NCBI GenBank assembly: GCA_030295235.1
Contig: AP026126.1
Location: 1,240,001 to 1,304,000 of the forward strand
Reading direction: 5' to 3'
Source of the DNA: Fistulifera solaris
Lineage: Eukaryota; Bacillariophyta; Bacillariophyceae; Naviculales; Stauroneidaceae
DNA length: 64,000 nucleotides
Each line of letters begins with the position of its first letter. The first letter of the stretch is position 1. Made by a program: the position numbers and the translations under genes. Below, in pieces: positions 45,109 through 57,579 of the stretch. The notes beneath the pieces are model-generated. The model did no database searches. It was not told the DNA's origin and saw nothing but the letters and a program-made list of their open reading frames with translations.

Positions 45109-47401
45109 ATGGCCCGAACGAGCAAAGGAAGCACTCCTGCAGCTGCAAACGTGCAAGCTCTTGATAATCTGAACTTGGATGACATGTTCGATGAAGGAGG
45201 AGATGACCTCTTCGACGGCCTTGACATTGATCTGGGAAACATGGATGACATCACGGGGAGCGGTGGCCGATTGACTGCCGATTCGATAGCAGAACCGTTG
45301 CCTATACCCGGCGAAGAGCCTGCATCACCGGAAGGCTCTTCTCCTCAGCCACGAAAAACCAAGAGAAAACCGAAAGCCCCATTGATGTACGAAGACAATG
45401 ATGATGATCTCGCAGCAGAACCGCCAAAGAAGAAGAGAAAAGGAGCAAAGTCAGCGACGAAAGGAAAAACAGACGGTATCGCAATGAATGACAATTCAAT
45501 AAGAAGTAGTCAAGTCGGTACAAAAGTAAAAAAGGGAAAGGGATCATCATCTGCTCCAGGGGCGACGGTACGAACTGGTTCCGCGGAGAGCACAGTGGCA
45601 GCGGCTGGACAATTTGGAAGGCGGACAGGGTCTTTTACGCTGCCCAAGGTAAAGTCAAAACCACCCGCTCGCCCCGATCCAAAGTCAAAATGTCTTCGCC
45701 ATCCCATGGCGGGGTGCAAGATACGGCAAATGTTGCTTCCGCAACTCTTTCGGCTCTTAGACAAGTATTAGCTTCTCATCCCGCCTTGAAGCCAAACACA
45801 TCCTGTGGTCTGTCACCAAGCAGCACCGTATTTTATCCTTTTCTGCCATCGTTACCATCCGAACTTGCTATGAAAAGCCGAAAGGTGTATGTTTTCTTGG
45901 AAAAGATACAGTCTGCTTTTGTCAGCATGCATGGTAAAGGCTCCACGGATACCGTTAATGCAGCTCTTGAATCGGACGCTATTTTCAAACTGGTTCAGGA
46001 AGCCTTCCGGGAACCGGCTCAATCTTCTGATGCTGCTACCATGGACACTACTTCAGGTCGAGCCGACATAGTCGGGAATGCTATCGGGGCGATTAGACAA
46101 ACTGTTGCTAGCTTTGATAAGACGAAATTTGCGGGCGACTTGTATGCCATGTGTGAATTACTGAAGCGACAACATGATTTTTTGAAACAAAACTTGGACA
46201 ATATGGAGAAATGGTGCAAAAACAATTTTGCTAAAGAAGACTATGCGTCAGTGTATCTTCCTCCTAAGTCAAAGAAGCGAAAAGCTAGTGAAATATCTGA
46301 TGAAACGATTCTGAGAAGTTTCAAAAGAGACTCCTCAAGGTCCGCGTCACATGCGTAGGATTCAGAGAATCCAAAACCACGACGCTACAAGCTGTGTTAC
46401 CTATACAATTTGGGCCAGTCGGTCAAGAAGCCCCTACGAATACATCATCTCCAAAGTCAAAGAAGAAGAAAGCAGCGAATGAGACGACTAAGCCAGTGAA
46501 AAGTGGGTCCGGCTTGCCTGTTGTCAACGAAAAGACACTCCCTTACGCAGACTGCAAGCCATTGAAACGGCGTAAGTTAGTTGCCGATATTTTGTCTTGT
46601 ACTGCCCGCGAACTTGAGATGCGATTCCAGCGGCGCATTGACGATCGCGATCAACTAGTCCGACGCCAAGAGACAGAATTGAAAAAAGTAGTTGATGAGG
46701 ACGAAATTCCTATTGTCCACAGTGCAGGCATGTGGCGTTGGGTGGAAAAATCTGGATTATTTGCGCCTTTTACTCATAAGGACGTCGTGGATCGACTGAG
46801 TGTACTAACTCAACAACCGCTTTCTTCTGAGAAATCGTCACAACGTACCCCGTTGTCGGAGAGAAGTGATATAAAGATCCAATCGTCCATGGATAGGCTC
46901 AGTTCACTTCTAGTCGAAGAAAATATCTCTGATGATGAAGGCAACGACTTCGAACCGGAATATTCGTCGGATGACGAGTTTACAAACAACGAACCCTCGC
47001 TTGACATTTCATCTCTCTCATTTGCAGAACGATCATTGATACATCTTGAAATGCTGGGGTTGAGAGCGACTTCTGGATCCCTGTCAACTCGAACGCACTT
47101 TCTGTCACCCGATGCTGAATGTGATAATTTGAAGGGAGAACCTGATTGCGACGTAGAAAGCGTTATTCTTCAAATGACCGCAGATCTAAATAATTTGGAA
47201 TCTATGAATGTCAGGCGTGCCGCCTTTTTGGAATCACTCGCACTCTCCGCAGATAATTTGTCAGAAGGAATGAAGAGAAGAAGAGACGAGGAAGCAGCGA
47301 TGATTACAAAATGTCAGCAACTGTTAAAGAAGAATCGCGAACATAAGTTAAAGCCAGCAAAAGCAAAGGCCGCACAAGATGACCTTGCACTTCCCTGGTA
47401 A
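45109..47401 (+). CDS. ADA3/NGG1-like chromatin adaptor, two frame breaks
   Basis: Probable subunit of a SAGA/ADA-type histone acetyltransferase complex. The N-terminal half is acidic then Lys-rich, with nuclear-type clusters (PPKKKRKG). A middle region has KQNLDNMEKWCKNNF. The C-terminal third fits ADA3: SSMDRLSSLLVEENIS, then an acidic gap, SFAERSLIHLEMLGL, and a coiled coil VILQMTADLNNLESMNVRR. Frame breaks at A4 45687-45690 and AA 46337-46338, each one base short; corrected 764 aa exactly. The start ATG at 45109 is the first in frame. The family call is by motif order with plant ADA3, so moderate. Confidence 0.62.
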
Positions 47402-47522
47402 CGCTTTGTAGACTCGGTTATACAGCGTCAGCTGAGGCTCTTGCTAAGAAGCCAACTCAAATCGAGTAAAGGGCAGCTTAAGTTTTGTCTATACTTAGAA
47501 GGTGCTATCAGTATGTAAATTA

Positions 47523-50500
47523 TTAGCTCATGTTAAATCGCTTGTGAACCTGGCTGTTTAGCCCTGCATTCGGCATTTCGCCGAAACCCATTAAGCTTAT
47601 CGCCTCGATATCAACTTCAGCAACGGAGTTATCTTGGAAAAGCCCTACACCAAGATTTTCAAGAACGCCGGCAACTATATCGTCCCCAACTTCTTCTTCA
47701 CCGTTATCAACGAGTTCGAATAGTCTTCCTCTACGAGAAGCAATGCCATTCATATCATGCGGTGAGAAAGGTTGAGGTATACTTTCACCCCCGATCGCCC
47801 CGTATTCGTGGCTTGTTGAATGTCGGTTAACGGCGTTCGATGCTAAGCCACGTAGGAAAGAGTGAGAAGCTTCACCCTCAGTGTAAAGTTCATTCTGGAA
47901 TCCCGAAGACGACATTTTTATTGTGCCAACCAAATTGGAAAATGCTGCATCTGGAAGTTTAGACGTTGCCCTCGCGTAGCTGTTCTGTAATACAAATAGT
48001 AGCGACGTTGTATTGCAAACCTTCGAAACGCCAGACTCGCTCCCTGAATAAAAAGCGTGCTGTCCGGCTGGGAGGCATTCAATCAAACGGACAAGATCTT
48101 GATGCTCTCGATACAGGCGGGGATCAAGATGATATAGATCGGACGGTGTATTTGCGCTGTCATGAAAGCAGTTTGAATGCGCAACAACAAAAAAGGAAAT
48201 CGGAATATTAGAAACCTCGGGACAAATGAGAATGTCAACCATGTGCTGTGTATATTTCGCCGCTACAAGTGGGTCAAGTGGCAAAAACGCAAGTATCAGC
48301 GATCCAAGCTGTTGGTAGATGTCGCGAGAAGGATATTTTGGAAAAACATTAAAGCCGCCGAACAATCTGTCAACGACTTCGAACGTCCCCCAAAATGCAC
48401 ATCCTGGTTCAGTACAAAACGGATCGGAGAACACTTCTGCGACCTTAGCTATACCCAGTGCAAGTTGTTTTGTCTGTGGAGGAAATCGATACCCCATGGC
48501 TGTGTCGTCGGTAATGATAGTCCTTGTGTCGTACCACAGTTTAGCCATGAAAACTGCGGCAAGAAATCGACTTTTAAGACCAATGAATCTCTCTTTCAAC
48601 TGAGAAAAGACGTGACAAGAAATTTGAACTTGTGCCCGGTTCGCCCAAGAAATAATTGTGACAGGGCCTTCATTATGACGACCATTCTCGGACACAGTCA
48701 TTCCCAACTCTGCATCAGTCCAGTGACCAGGGAGATGGCTTTCAATCTGATGCCGGAATTGATCAAGCTCACGGGCGAGATTAATACAGTACATGGCCAT
48801 CGAAGCTCCAGAATCCTTGAGGACTTCTATGCTCAATGGAGCTGAACCAGATTTTCGATTTTCAGCGATGAGCTGTCTTTGAAAGAAGGTCACAACCTGG
48901 TCATGATCATCCCAGCTTGGAATGATTGGATCCAAGAATGGGGATGAGTCGTGTGAAGCTCGAATCATCCAGCGGTAGATGACGCTCTTGACAAGAGAGC
49001 CGTCAACTGCAGCAAGAAGCTGAGTGCATCGGGTTATCATTCTTAAAACTTTATCTCGCCTATACAGGCAGATAGCCGGATGCTCTATCACGAGATGGGA
49101 TGAAAGATCCTGTGATCGGGAGGTTGTACGGTGACTATGGTCATTCGTAACGAACTGATGCAGTCCATGGGCGCGTCCAGAACTCTCCCATGTTCTAGAC
49201 AGGGGAAGTTGAGTTGAATGCCACTTTCCATTCTCTGGTTGTGAATGACAGTCATCCCTGTGAATTGCCGAAGCTTCCGGTTGGTCAGAGTTTATACTTT
49301 GCTGACTGGATGGGGAACCAGATATTTCATGCTTTTCCCAGCGACGATTTGGCGCACTTGATGGCCCATCCGCAGCACTTGTAGAAGTTGCCAGAGCGAG
49401 CTGCTTTGATTTTAATCGTTGCGTGCGAAGATCGCTCTTTGAAGTTGCCTCTTCCTTCTTCTGTTTCTCCATTTTTTCTTCTGTTCTCGTTCCTGTTGCT
49501 GCCGTTCACGTTGCTGTCTTTCTTCTCGCTCTTTGCGTTTCGCGGCTAAAATCTTTTCCCGTTCAAGTTGTTCCTTCTGCTCTTGCTGTTTCTGCTTCAA
49601 TAACAAGAGCTCACGCTCTCTTTTCTCTTTTTCTTTCTTTTGTCGATCTCGTTCTAAGCGTTCTTTTTCTTCCTTCTCGCGTAAAGCTTGTTCAATCTTA
49701 AGTTTCTCCTGTCGATCCCTTTCCTTTTTCTCTTTCTTCTTTTGACGTTTGTTATTAGCTTCTGCTCTCTCTTTCATCGCCTTGCTTTCTTCCATTTCTA
49801 ATTCTAAAAGTAACGCTTCCTCGGCGGCGCGAGCTTTTTCCTCGGCTGATTCGCTTGGTGCCTTTTTATCTCGCTTGTTTTTCTTAGCGGTGGCGGAAAG
49901 AGGAGTCTGTAGGCCTGATCCACACGCGTGTTCTCCATCTCCATCGTGACTGTCATTTAAATCGTGCTTCTGATCATCACCATCTGAAGTATCTCCTGAA
50001 GGGTTTCCTGTATTTCTGCTCTCGAGTTGCTTCATGCGCAAATTAATCAAAAGCCGAGCCCGCTGTACTTTCTTTCTATCTCTTGAACAACGCGGTATGC
50101 TAGCATTGTGTAGAGTCACCATCTCCACAGCAGCATCGATTAAATTTTGTTCAACGAGAATTGAAAGTGCCGTATCGCCCTTTTTCGTAGTGACGGTATG
50201 ATCGGCTCCGTGCTTGAGCAAAAGTGCCACTGTATCGGGAAGTCCTTTCGTCGCAGCTTGCAGAAGGGCACTGAGGGTTGGATCCTCTTCCTCGGTTGGT
50301 GCCCCTTCTTCAAGAAGCAGCTTTACTACATCGTCGTGCCCCTTATATGAGGCGATTGATAAAGGCGACCATCCTGTATCAGTGCACTTACACGGGTCGG
50401 CACCAGCTTGCAAGAGAACGTCGACAGCTCCAGCTTGCCCATGATTTGCAGCAGTCAGCAGTGGCGTTTCCCTCCATTTATTTAAAGCATGCACGTCCGC

Positions 50501-51901
50501 CCCTTTAGCCAGCAACGCTTTTACAGAAGCTAAGTGTCCTGGTTTTGCTCCTGCGCACGCTTTGTGTAGCGGTGTACTTGCATCTTCGGTCACTGGGCAG
50601 TTCACGGGAGCTCCAGCTCGAAGTAGTAAAGACACGATATCATCGTAGCCCTTCGCGTAGAAATGCCGCCGTATTAGTTGATCAAGTGGGCAAATGACGA
50701 CGCACAACTGCAATCTTACCTTATGAGCCGCGAACGTGAGAGCACTCCAACCTGCTTCGCTGCATAAGCTTGGATTTGCACCATGTTTAAGTAACGCTTC
50801 AACAGCTGCACGGTGCCCATTATTAGCAGCTATCAAGAGCGGGGTTTCTTTCCACTTATTGCAGGCATTTCCATCCGCACCTTCCTCTAACAAGAAATTG
50901 AGCACTTCCATCGAACCGTTACTACTCCCCGACGAACAAGCCGTATGGAGTGGAGTGTAAAGGTCATCTTTGAACTTGCAATTCACGGAAGCTCCATGCT
51001 CTAGGCAAAGTTTAACTGCTTCTACGTCCCCTTCTTCTACGGCACATTTCAAGTAAAGTTCAGCGTCCTCTTCATCTACACTTACTGATGATGACTTCAC
51101 CGTTACCGATGCCCGAACGATCAACGAATCATCTGCCACGAAACCTTCTTGTTGAATCCGATCCGCTGTGATGAACTGCGACCAGCCCCAATCAATAGCT
51201 TTGGGGCACAATTTAAACGTCTTATCAGGGTTTCTCTTTGCGTAGCATAATGTCGGTCCTTTAGGATGTTCTAGTGTCAGAACGTAACTCACCGCCTTCT
51301 TCCAGCCGAAAGGTAAGTCCTCCGCATCTGCTACCTGCAAAAACAAACTCAAGTGATGATTGCTTGCTCTCCCGTTACCGTTAACGTAGACGATCAATCG
51401 CCATTGATTGCCGTACTCATCGACCGTTGTGGGTGAATATTCTGCTTTCTTACAACCGGATTCTCTCTTTGATGCATAATCTTTGATGGTGTGTGTGAAT
51501 TCGCAGGTAGAATGAACATTTTGAGGAAGCCATGGTATAGGTGGATCTTCCGCGTGGTCTCCGCCGTCGTCTTCCCCTACATCGCTCTCTGTGGACGGAC
51601 TCCTTTGATTGTTGTCATCGTCAGAATTCCCTGAAACACTATCCGGTAAGTCATTCAAATCATTGCTGATTTCGTACTTTTTCTCTTCTTCATGCAATAA
51701 TGGCAATTGCAGCTGATCATCCCGATCATGATGTAAATGACGGTGGGGATCATCGACGGACGAAGACGTGGCCGTCAGAATGTCTGGGTCGTCCGTCTCC
51801 AGTTTCGACGCGAGTAGCATCGTATTTTGTAATGTAGTTTCGTGAGTCGCCTTATCGCTTGAATCTGCCGAAGAGCTCTTCTCTACTCCCCAGCGGAGCA
51901 T
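47523..51901 (-). CDS. MATH-ankyrin-coiled coil-PCIF1-like protein, one frame break
   Basis: One very large protein (1436 aa corrected). An acidic N-terminus (~1-125) leads to a MATH/TRAF-like domain (~128-270: FTHTIKDYAS, NQWRLIVYVNGNGRASNHHL, LSLFLQVADAEDLPFGWKKA, DWGWSQFI). Then come about eight ankyrin repeats (~280-630; TPLHTACSSG, TPLLIAANNGHRAAVEALLK). A very long Lys/Glu/Arg coiled coil follows (~690-850). The last ~600 aa contain a domain like the PCIF1 cap-m6Am methyltransferase: LARELDQFRHQIE, SRFLAAVFMAKLWYDT, EVFSDPFCTEPGCAFWGTFE, ISFFVVAHSN, RLYREHQDLVRLIECLPAGQ. The catalytic NPPF position seems to read LDPL. One 69-bp intron, 50651-50719. A T6 run at 49472-49477 is one base short. 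PCIF1-like call is moderate; MATH and ankyrin are firm. Confidence 0.8.
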
Positions 51902-52868
51902 TCTTCTTCACCTTTATCGTCGTTGGTAAATACGAGCTCTGTAAAAGGATTATTTGAAAACCGAAGCGAGGAGCGACACAAGGAATGGATAAGTCACAAC
52001 GGGTGAGAGGCACTACTTCTTGTCGCAATATTTTACAGGTTTCAAAGCAACAAAGCGAAGAATTTCATTTGATTTCATATTTGACCGTCGTTTTTGAAAA
52101 GATCAGATTCTGGAAGTGACAGGACTGCATACTTGATAAACGTAGCTCGCTACGTGCTCAGAATCCAGGAACATGAAATTGAAGCCTTTTTTTTGCATCG
52201 ACAAATTCCCGCCAGTGTTCCTTCGCGGCGATTGCAGCCACGACACATGGCACCTTGTTCTTCCTCATTGCATAAATCAAAAAGAAAACAGCAAAGAGCC
52301 TTACCTGATGCTGAAGTTTCATACAAAACGAGTTCAATTTTAATGGATGTGGAACGGGGCAAAAAATAATACTGCACTTCTCGTCTTCTTGCGTCGAATG
52401 GAGTGGTTTGATCGCCGTTCGTCTGACATCGCTCGATATCGGAGGTGGCGGGAAATGGGTTCCCACAAAAAGTACTTGTACTCGTCAACAGCTTTCGGGA
52501 TAGTCATGAATTCTGCGTCGGTCTTGGTTCGTCTTCTCCTCCAACCGGGACTGAAGTTGGCGAATGACCGTGACTCTTTGAAAACGCATGACGCATGACT
52601 GACCTTTGACTGTCGGAAGACCGAAGTTGAAAAGTCTCCCCGACTCCAACCGACACGGCGACGAGCCGAAGGAAGATCGATGATCATCAAACAAACGCTT
52701 TGAACTTTCACTTGCATTTAGACGCTCTATCAAAGATCTATAAAATCATTGTGAATAAGCTTGAAAGGTCGTGTCAAAGTGGCGAGCTAACGAAAGCAAT
52801 TGGAAAAGAAAAGAACTCGCTACCCACTCCGTTTTCCTAAGCCCGTATATTGATTCCTTTTTTCCACC
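51902..52868. other. Intergenic region upstream of the syntaxin gene, no gene seen
   Basis: Nearly 1 kb between divergent genes. Short open frames on both strands overlap each other and show no domain. Likely two promoters. Confidence 0.45.
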
Positions 52869-53844
52869 ATGAATGACCGATTAGGTGATCTTCCCACTTG
52901 GGCAGCCGACAGTGACGATGAAGATGAGCCGACAAAGGGTGATATCGAAATGGGAGAAACTACGAAACAAGCAAAACATATGGATCATTTCTTTCGAGAA
53001 GTAGAATCGATCAAACGCGACATTGAAGCTATTACAAAAGCCACCAAATCGATCGGCAACATCAATGACAGAGCCCTGCAAGCCACATCTACAGAAGAAG
53101 AGAACGAATTGAGTAGGAAGCTTCGTCCGCTTGTAGATCAAACCAACAAACAGGCGAAACGCACTAAAACTTTGTTAGGTCTCTTGAAAGAAGAGACACA
53201 GAAGCTTCAGGAAAACAAGCAAATTAAGCAAAGCGATCTTCGGTACGTACTTCGTTGTGCAAAGTGCTTCCTACATCAACACTACTTTGATCTCAACGCA
53301 TCATTTTTCATTCTAGCGTCCGTGAGAATCTATGTAACACTCTCACTCGTAAATTCATTGACGAAATGAAGGCCTACCAGGCAGCGCAACAAAAGTATAA
53401 GACAGATATCAAAAGAAAGTAGCCAGACAAGTACAGATTGTAAAACCCGACGCCACGGACGAAGATATTGATGCTGTTATGCGAAGCGAAGGCGGTCGTG
53501 ATGCACTTTATCGGGAGCAAATATTGGCAGGTGGAGTGAACGACCAGGTAAAAACAACCTATGAGAAGGTGGCAGGAAAGTATCAGGATGTTTTGGCTTT
53601 GGAACATAGTGTTGCGGAACTGCACCAGATGTTCTTGGATTTTGCCTTACTGACAGAGCAACAAGGAGAATTGTTGGATCAGATTGAGTTCCAAGTGAAA
53701 CAGGCCGGAGACTACGTGGAAGAGGCCAACGTGGACGTGTATGAAGCCATTGAATATCAACGAAAAATTCGAAAGAAGCAGTGTTGGATTTTACTCATCG
53801 TTGTGGTGGTCATGGTCGTCATTGTGGTGTTTGTCCTCGGTTAA
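52869..53844 (+). CDS. Syntaxin-type Qa-SNARE, one frame break
   Basis: Membrane-fusion SNARE of the plasma-membrane syntaxin type, 300 aa corrected. Acidic start, Habc helices (MDHFFREVESIKRDIEAITK, ... LLGLLKEETQKL), then RKFIDEMKAYQAAQQKYK, a SNARE motif centred on LLDQIEFQVKQAGDYVEEAN (Gln zero-layer region), and a C-terminal membrane anchor WILLIVVVVMVVIVVFVLG. One 74-bp intron, 53243-53316 (phase 2). A frame break at A4 53411-53414 is one A short. Convergent with DOHH. Confidence 0.92.
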
Positions 53845-53944
53845 CGGATGAATATAACGTGTAGTGAAGTTACGAGCAAATAACTTAACGCCATGCTAAA
53901 GAACACGACCCTTTGCCATCTAACAAATCATTTAATTGCATATA

Positions 53945-54992
53945 CTAAGAAACCTGCGCGATATTAAAATGGTTCGCGAGAATTTTTCCGTCATCAGCCT
54001 TATGCTGCGCAAACGATATCCTGCCTTCTTCGTCCCCGGTTTCGACTTTCTCCCCTCGCCCCCAATAATCAGCCGCATCCAGAGCAACCAAACAGCTTTC
54101 ACGAACCGCATCAATATCACTTTCGTCGTTGGCGAATCGCTGCAGAATTCGTTCAACTTCTTCCCATCGTCCATCGATTGCCCCCAAAGCTTCCGCACTT
54201 TCGTGTCGCACCATGACGTGCTCGTCACGTCGTTTCAGTGTTTTCCTCGAGCGCTTCCACCGAAGCGGGATGTTGCATTTGTCCCAAAACATACGCGACT
54301 TCGTGCCGCAAGAGAGGCGAACTGGTGTCTTGGGTGAGTGCTCGGCACAACTGTAGTACCGATGCTTCTCCCCCGCGATTCCGCAGCGAAAACATGGCCC
54401 GATACCGCTCAAAGAGAGGCAATGCAGCGTCGTAGAGAATGTCTCCCAGTTCTTGGAATGATTTGCTTTGATGTGCCGGATGTGGTGGTGCAGGATCGAC
54501 CGTGGAATAGGGATTCAACATGCAGGCACAGACGGCCGGCACATTCTCCGGATCTTCACCCGCGGCCCGCCATTCCATTATATTGAGTGCGAGCTGGCAC
54601 GTATCCGACAATTCTGGAAGATCGGGATTCGATTCTCCTACGGATTTTAAAATAGGTTCGGATCGGGCTGCTCCGATCGCACCGAGAGCTTCGGCGGCTT
54701 CGTGACGAACCATCACGCAATCGTTCGCATCCTGTAAGATTTCTTCCAAGCAATCGCAGCATCGTTCATCGCGCAATTGTCCCATAACGTAAGCAAATTC
54801 ATGACGCATGAGTGATCCGTGTTGCGTCTCATGTAGGCCTTTGGCGAGGACTCTTACAACATCATTCTGAAGTTCCATCTCGTTGGCGTGGAGTTGACGC
54901 AGAAAGTAAGCAGCTCGCATGCGCATGCCGATGGGATTTTGAGGATTTTCGAGCGACTTTTCAAGGTCAGAGAACGATGGTATTTCCCACAT
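53945..54992 (-). CDS. DOHH: Deoxyhypusine hydroxylase, one frame break
   Basis: Di-iron HEAT-repeat enzyme that completes hypusine on eIF5A. Four His-Glu metal motifs are present in the expected repeats: [56 protein letters not shown]. The N-terminus is [20 protein letters not shown]. The T4 run at 54241-54244 is one base too long; removing one T joins the two halves into exactly 348 aa. No introns or presequence. A strong call. Confidence 0.95.
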
Positions 54993-55369
54993 GTTGTAGT
55001 TAGAATAAAATGTAGTGCTTTCGTGTTACGGATTACGGAGTGTCTGTTATGGCTATAATGATCAATGACGATGATGAGTAAATGACAAGAATGCCGAAAG
55101 GAGGCGAAAATTCGAGTGCAAGACGGATGGTCACCACGGCAAATTCTAAAACCTACCGGTACCGTACCGTTACTACCGGAGTACCGTATATTTTTTTACA
55201 AGCTAGCCCCGTGCTGGATGAAAATTACTTTGTAGTTTAGGGAGTGCTACTCGAGGTACTTGAACCGGTAGTTAGTTGAGGGCGAGTCCTGAGTCCTGAA
55301 CCCGTTTCCCCATGAGGGGAGAATCTCCGTGTTGCGTTTTCCATACTTCTGTTGGTAAATTTTTTTACC

Positions 55370-55452
55370 AGTACGAGGCCTACCAGGTATGACATTATTT
55401 TCACGTAGATATTCGAAGCGTTGTGTTTTTGCTTATTTCTGTGTTTGATGTT
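55370..55452. repeat. Direct repeat, left copy
   Basis: Imperfect ~83-bp unit (CAGTACGAGGCCTACCAGG start, TTTTCACGTAGATATTCGAA core, TGTGTTTGATGTTCC end). The right copy at ~55608-55686 differs by a short internal deletion and a few bases. Confidence 0.72.
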
Positions 55453-55607
55453 CCAAGTAATGACAATTCTTGTTAAGAAGCTCTACAAATGTATGTTGAT
55501 GAATGTTTTGAGCTTCGATGAGATGGCATAACTTTTAGCAAACGTTTTCCATAGCTGCCAGGTACCGTAGCTGCCAGCTACCGCAGGTTCCATGTCGTAC
55601 CAGTACC

Positions 55608-55686
55608 AGTACGCGGCCTACGAGATTTTCACGTAGACATTCGAAGCGTTGTTTTTTTTTTTGCTTTTTTCTGTGTTTGATGTTCC
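55608..55686. repeat. Direct repeat, right copy
   Basis: Second copy of the unit at 55370-55452, 238 bp later. It ends about 70 bp before the mPGES2-like start, so the shared TTTTCACGTAGA core could be a promoter element. Confidence 0.72.
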
Positions 55687-55756
55687 TTGTTACCAGGTAA
55701 TCATCTATCATCCTGTTCATTGTCGTTATAACGATTATAACGAGACGATTTGCATC

Positions 55757-56771
55757 ATGTTTGCATCAATCATCACTAGGCGCGTTGCTTCTTCTCAATC
55801 CACATTTTCCGGCCAGAATAGTAAGTCGATCGCGCGACGATTCCTCTTCGCCGAACCCCACAACATAGAACTGTACGAATATGCGATCTGCCCTTTCTGC
55901 AACCGTGTCAAAGCATTTCTAGATTATGCTGGGTTGAAGTATTCACAGATAGAAGTGAACCCACTCACAAAAAAGGAAATCAAATGGTGAGTCGTCTATA
56001 TCACCCACACTCTCTTGCCACGGTCGTCGTTGGCCGAGTGCTCATCCACTTCATCGTTGCACAGGTCCAAAGATTACAGAAAGGTACCAATTGTTAAATT
56101 AGATCAAAAGCCACTTCTGGGATCTGATTCCATACTTGAAGCTCTGTTGCAACAACCAATTGTTCAAGAAAATCTGGAAAGTAAATGGGAAGGATCCAAC
56201 ATGAGCATGGATGAATTTGCAACGTCGGAGTTGAGTCAAAGATGGACGAAATTCGCTACAGATGAACTCGCATACTTACTCTATCCGAATATTTGTCGTA
56301 CGCTCAGCGATTCGTATCGTGCATTTGCGTATGTCGAAACAACGGACAGCTTCGGTACCTTGGAAAAACTATCGATTCGTGGCTTTGGGGTCGCTGGCCA
56401 TGTACATGGCAGCAAGTCGTGTGAAAAGTGAGTCCATAAGTTGAATCTTTTCATGCATTTCGCGTTGCTCTTGTAACTCATATACCTCTTATCGAAAAAT
56501 TCGATAATTTTCAGAGAAACGAAACATTACAGATGAACGAGCGGCACTTCATCAAGCCTTGGTCCAGTTGGAACAGGACGGTTTGCGCGATCACGATTTC
56601 GTGTCGGGTAACGACAAACCCAACTTGGGTGACATAACACTCTTTGGTACGTTGCGTTCCATCGAAGGCCTACCCGCTCACAAGAAGGCTATAGAATCGC
56701 GTGATGGACCGCTCCGGGCATGGTATGAACGAATGAGTGCAGAAGTAGTCTCCTCCAAGAAACAAGTATAA
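55757..56771 (+). CDS. Prostaglandin E synthase 2-like (glutaredoxin/GST fold), one frame break
   Basis: Membrane-associated mPGES2-type protein with glutaredoxin and GST-C parts. An organelle-type presequence (MFASIITRRVASSQ) leads to LYEYAICPFCNRVKAFLDYA with the CPFC motif, then YRKVPIV and SDSILEAL. The C-domain has WTKFATDELAYLLYPNICRT, a short helix LGSLAMYMAASRVK, and PNLGDITLFGTLRSIEGL. Introns 55987-56064 and 56428-56514. The A5 run at 56364-56368 is one base too long; corrected protein 282 aa. It may be a redox/heme-binding protein more than a prostaglandin enzyme in algae. Confidence 0.87.
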
Positions 56772-56841
56772 TTATAGCTAGATCGCAACCAAATAAAATA
56801 AAATTTCACGGAGCATACTGAATTAAAGTATTTATAGGAAC

Positions 56842-57579
56842 TTAAAGCGCCCCACCTTCACCAAAATCGGCAATCAATTCATTGAGTCGAGGTTGCACCT
56901 TGCGTCGTCCTTCTTCGTCCAGTCGATCAATGTACACGGTTCCATCCAAATGATCGTACTCGTGTTGGAAAATTCTCGCCTCCCAGTCTGTAAATTTCCG
57001 TTTAATCTTTTTCCCTTTCATATTCATGGCTTCTACTTTGATCCACTTGGATCGCTCCACTGGCCCGTCCATTCCTGGAAAACTAAGACACCCTTCTGTC
57101 TCGACGTTGCGCGCTTCGCTGGATTCCACAATGGTTGGATTAACCATAATAACTTCATCGAGCCACTTTTTCGGGTCTCCAGATTGATTGTATACCATTA
57201 AGCGCTTATTCACGCCGACTTGGGGTGCTGCCAAACCCACTCCGGCAGCCGCGTACATGACCATGAACATTTCCTTGGCAAGCTTGGCGATCGATCCATC
57301 CTTTAATTCTTCTAGTGTAACTAGTTCATTTGGTTTGCGTAAAGCGGGATGCGGGTATTTTACAATTCGCAAATCCGTTCCTTCTACAACTCCTGGGTCG
57401 ACTTCTTCTTGCAATGAGGCGAGTAGGGAGGGAGAAGGTAGAACTCTATGAAATGCGGTTCGGCTCAGTCGTGTCAAGTAGCCCGCCCTTTGAAACGCCA
57501 TTGTTGAATCAGTCAGAAGAAGAAGAAGAAGGCCAAGAATCAATGGTAAATATTCTTTAATGAATGAAGGCGTTGCCAT
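56842..57579 (-). CDS. Peptide deformylase, plastid-type
   Basis: Removes the formyl group from organelle-made proteins. Metal-enzyme motifs are intact: GVGLAAPQVG, EGCLSFPG and QHEYDHLDG (residues Cys, His, His and Glu). The N-terminus has a hydrophobic signal (LILGLLLLLL) then TMAFQRA, a plastid-type cleavage site, so targeting to the plastid is likely. I start at the ATG at 57579 (245 aa); an ATG at 57645 is also in frame but adds no signal. No introns. It is convergent with the mPGES2-like gene, 70 bp from stop to stop. Confidence 0.93.
   Translation of the reverse strand: MATPSFIKEYLPLILGLLLLLLTDSTMAFQRAGYLTRLSRTAFHRVLPSPSLLASLQEEVDPGVVEGTDLRIVKYPHPALRKPNELVTLEELKDGSIAKLAKEMFMVMYAAAGVGLAAPQVGVNKRLMVYNQSGDPKKWLDEVIMVNPTIVESSEARNVETEGCLSFPGMDGPVERSKWIKVEAMNMKGKKIKRKFTDWEARIFQHEYDHLDGTVYIDRLDEEGRRKVQPRLNELIADFGEGGAL

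Larger units (their letters stand above)
54993..55756. other. Intergenic region with direct repeat and GTACC-rich stretch
   Basis: About 0.76 kb without a gene, between divergent DOHH and mPGES2-like genes. It has a GTACCG-rich run (~55154-55190), an imperfect ~85-bp direct repeat, and TACCAGGTA at 55381 and 55691. Confidence 0.5.

Noticed and set aside
48177-48845. 222-codon plus-strand frame
   Set aside because: Antisense to the PCIF1-like region of the large minus-strand gene.
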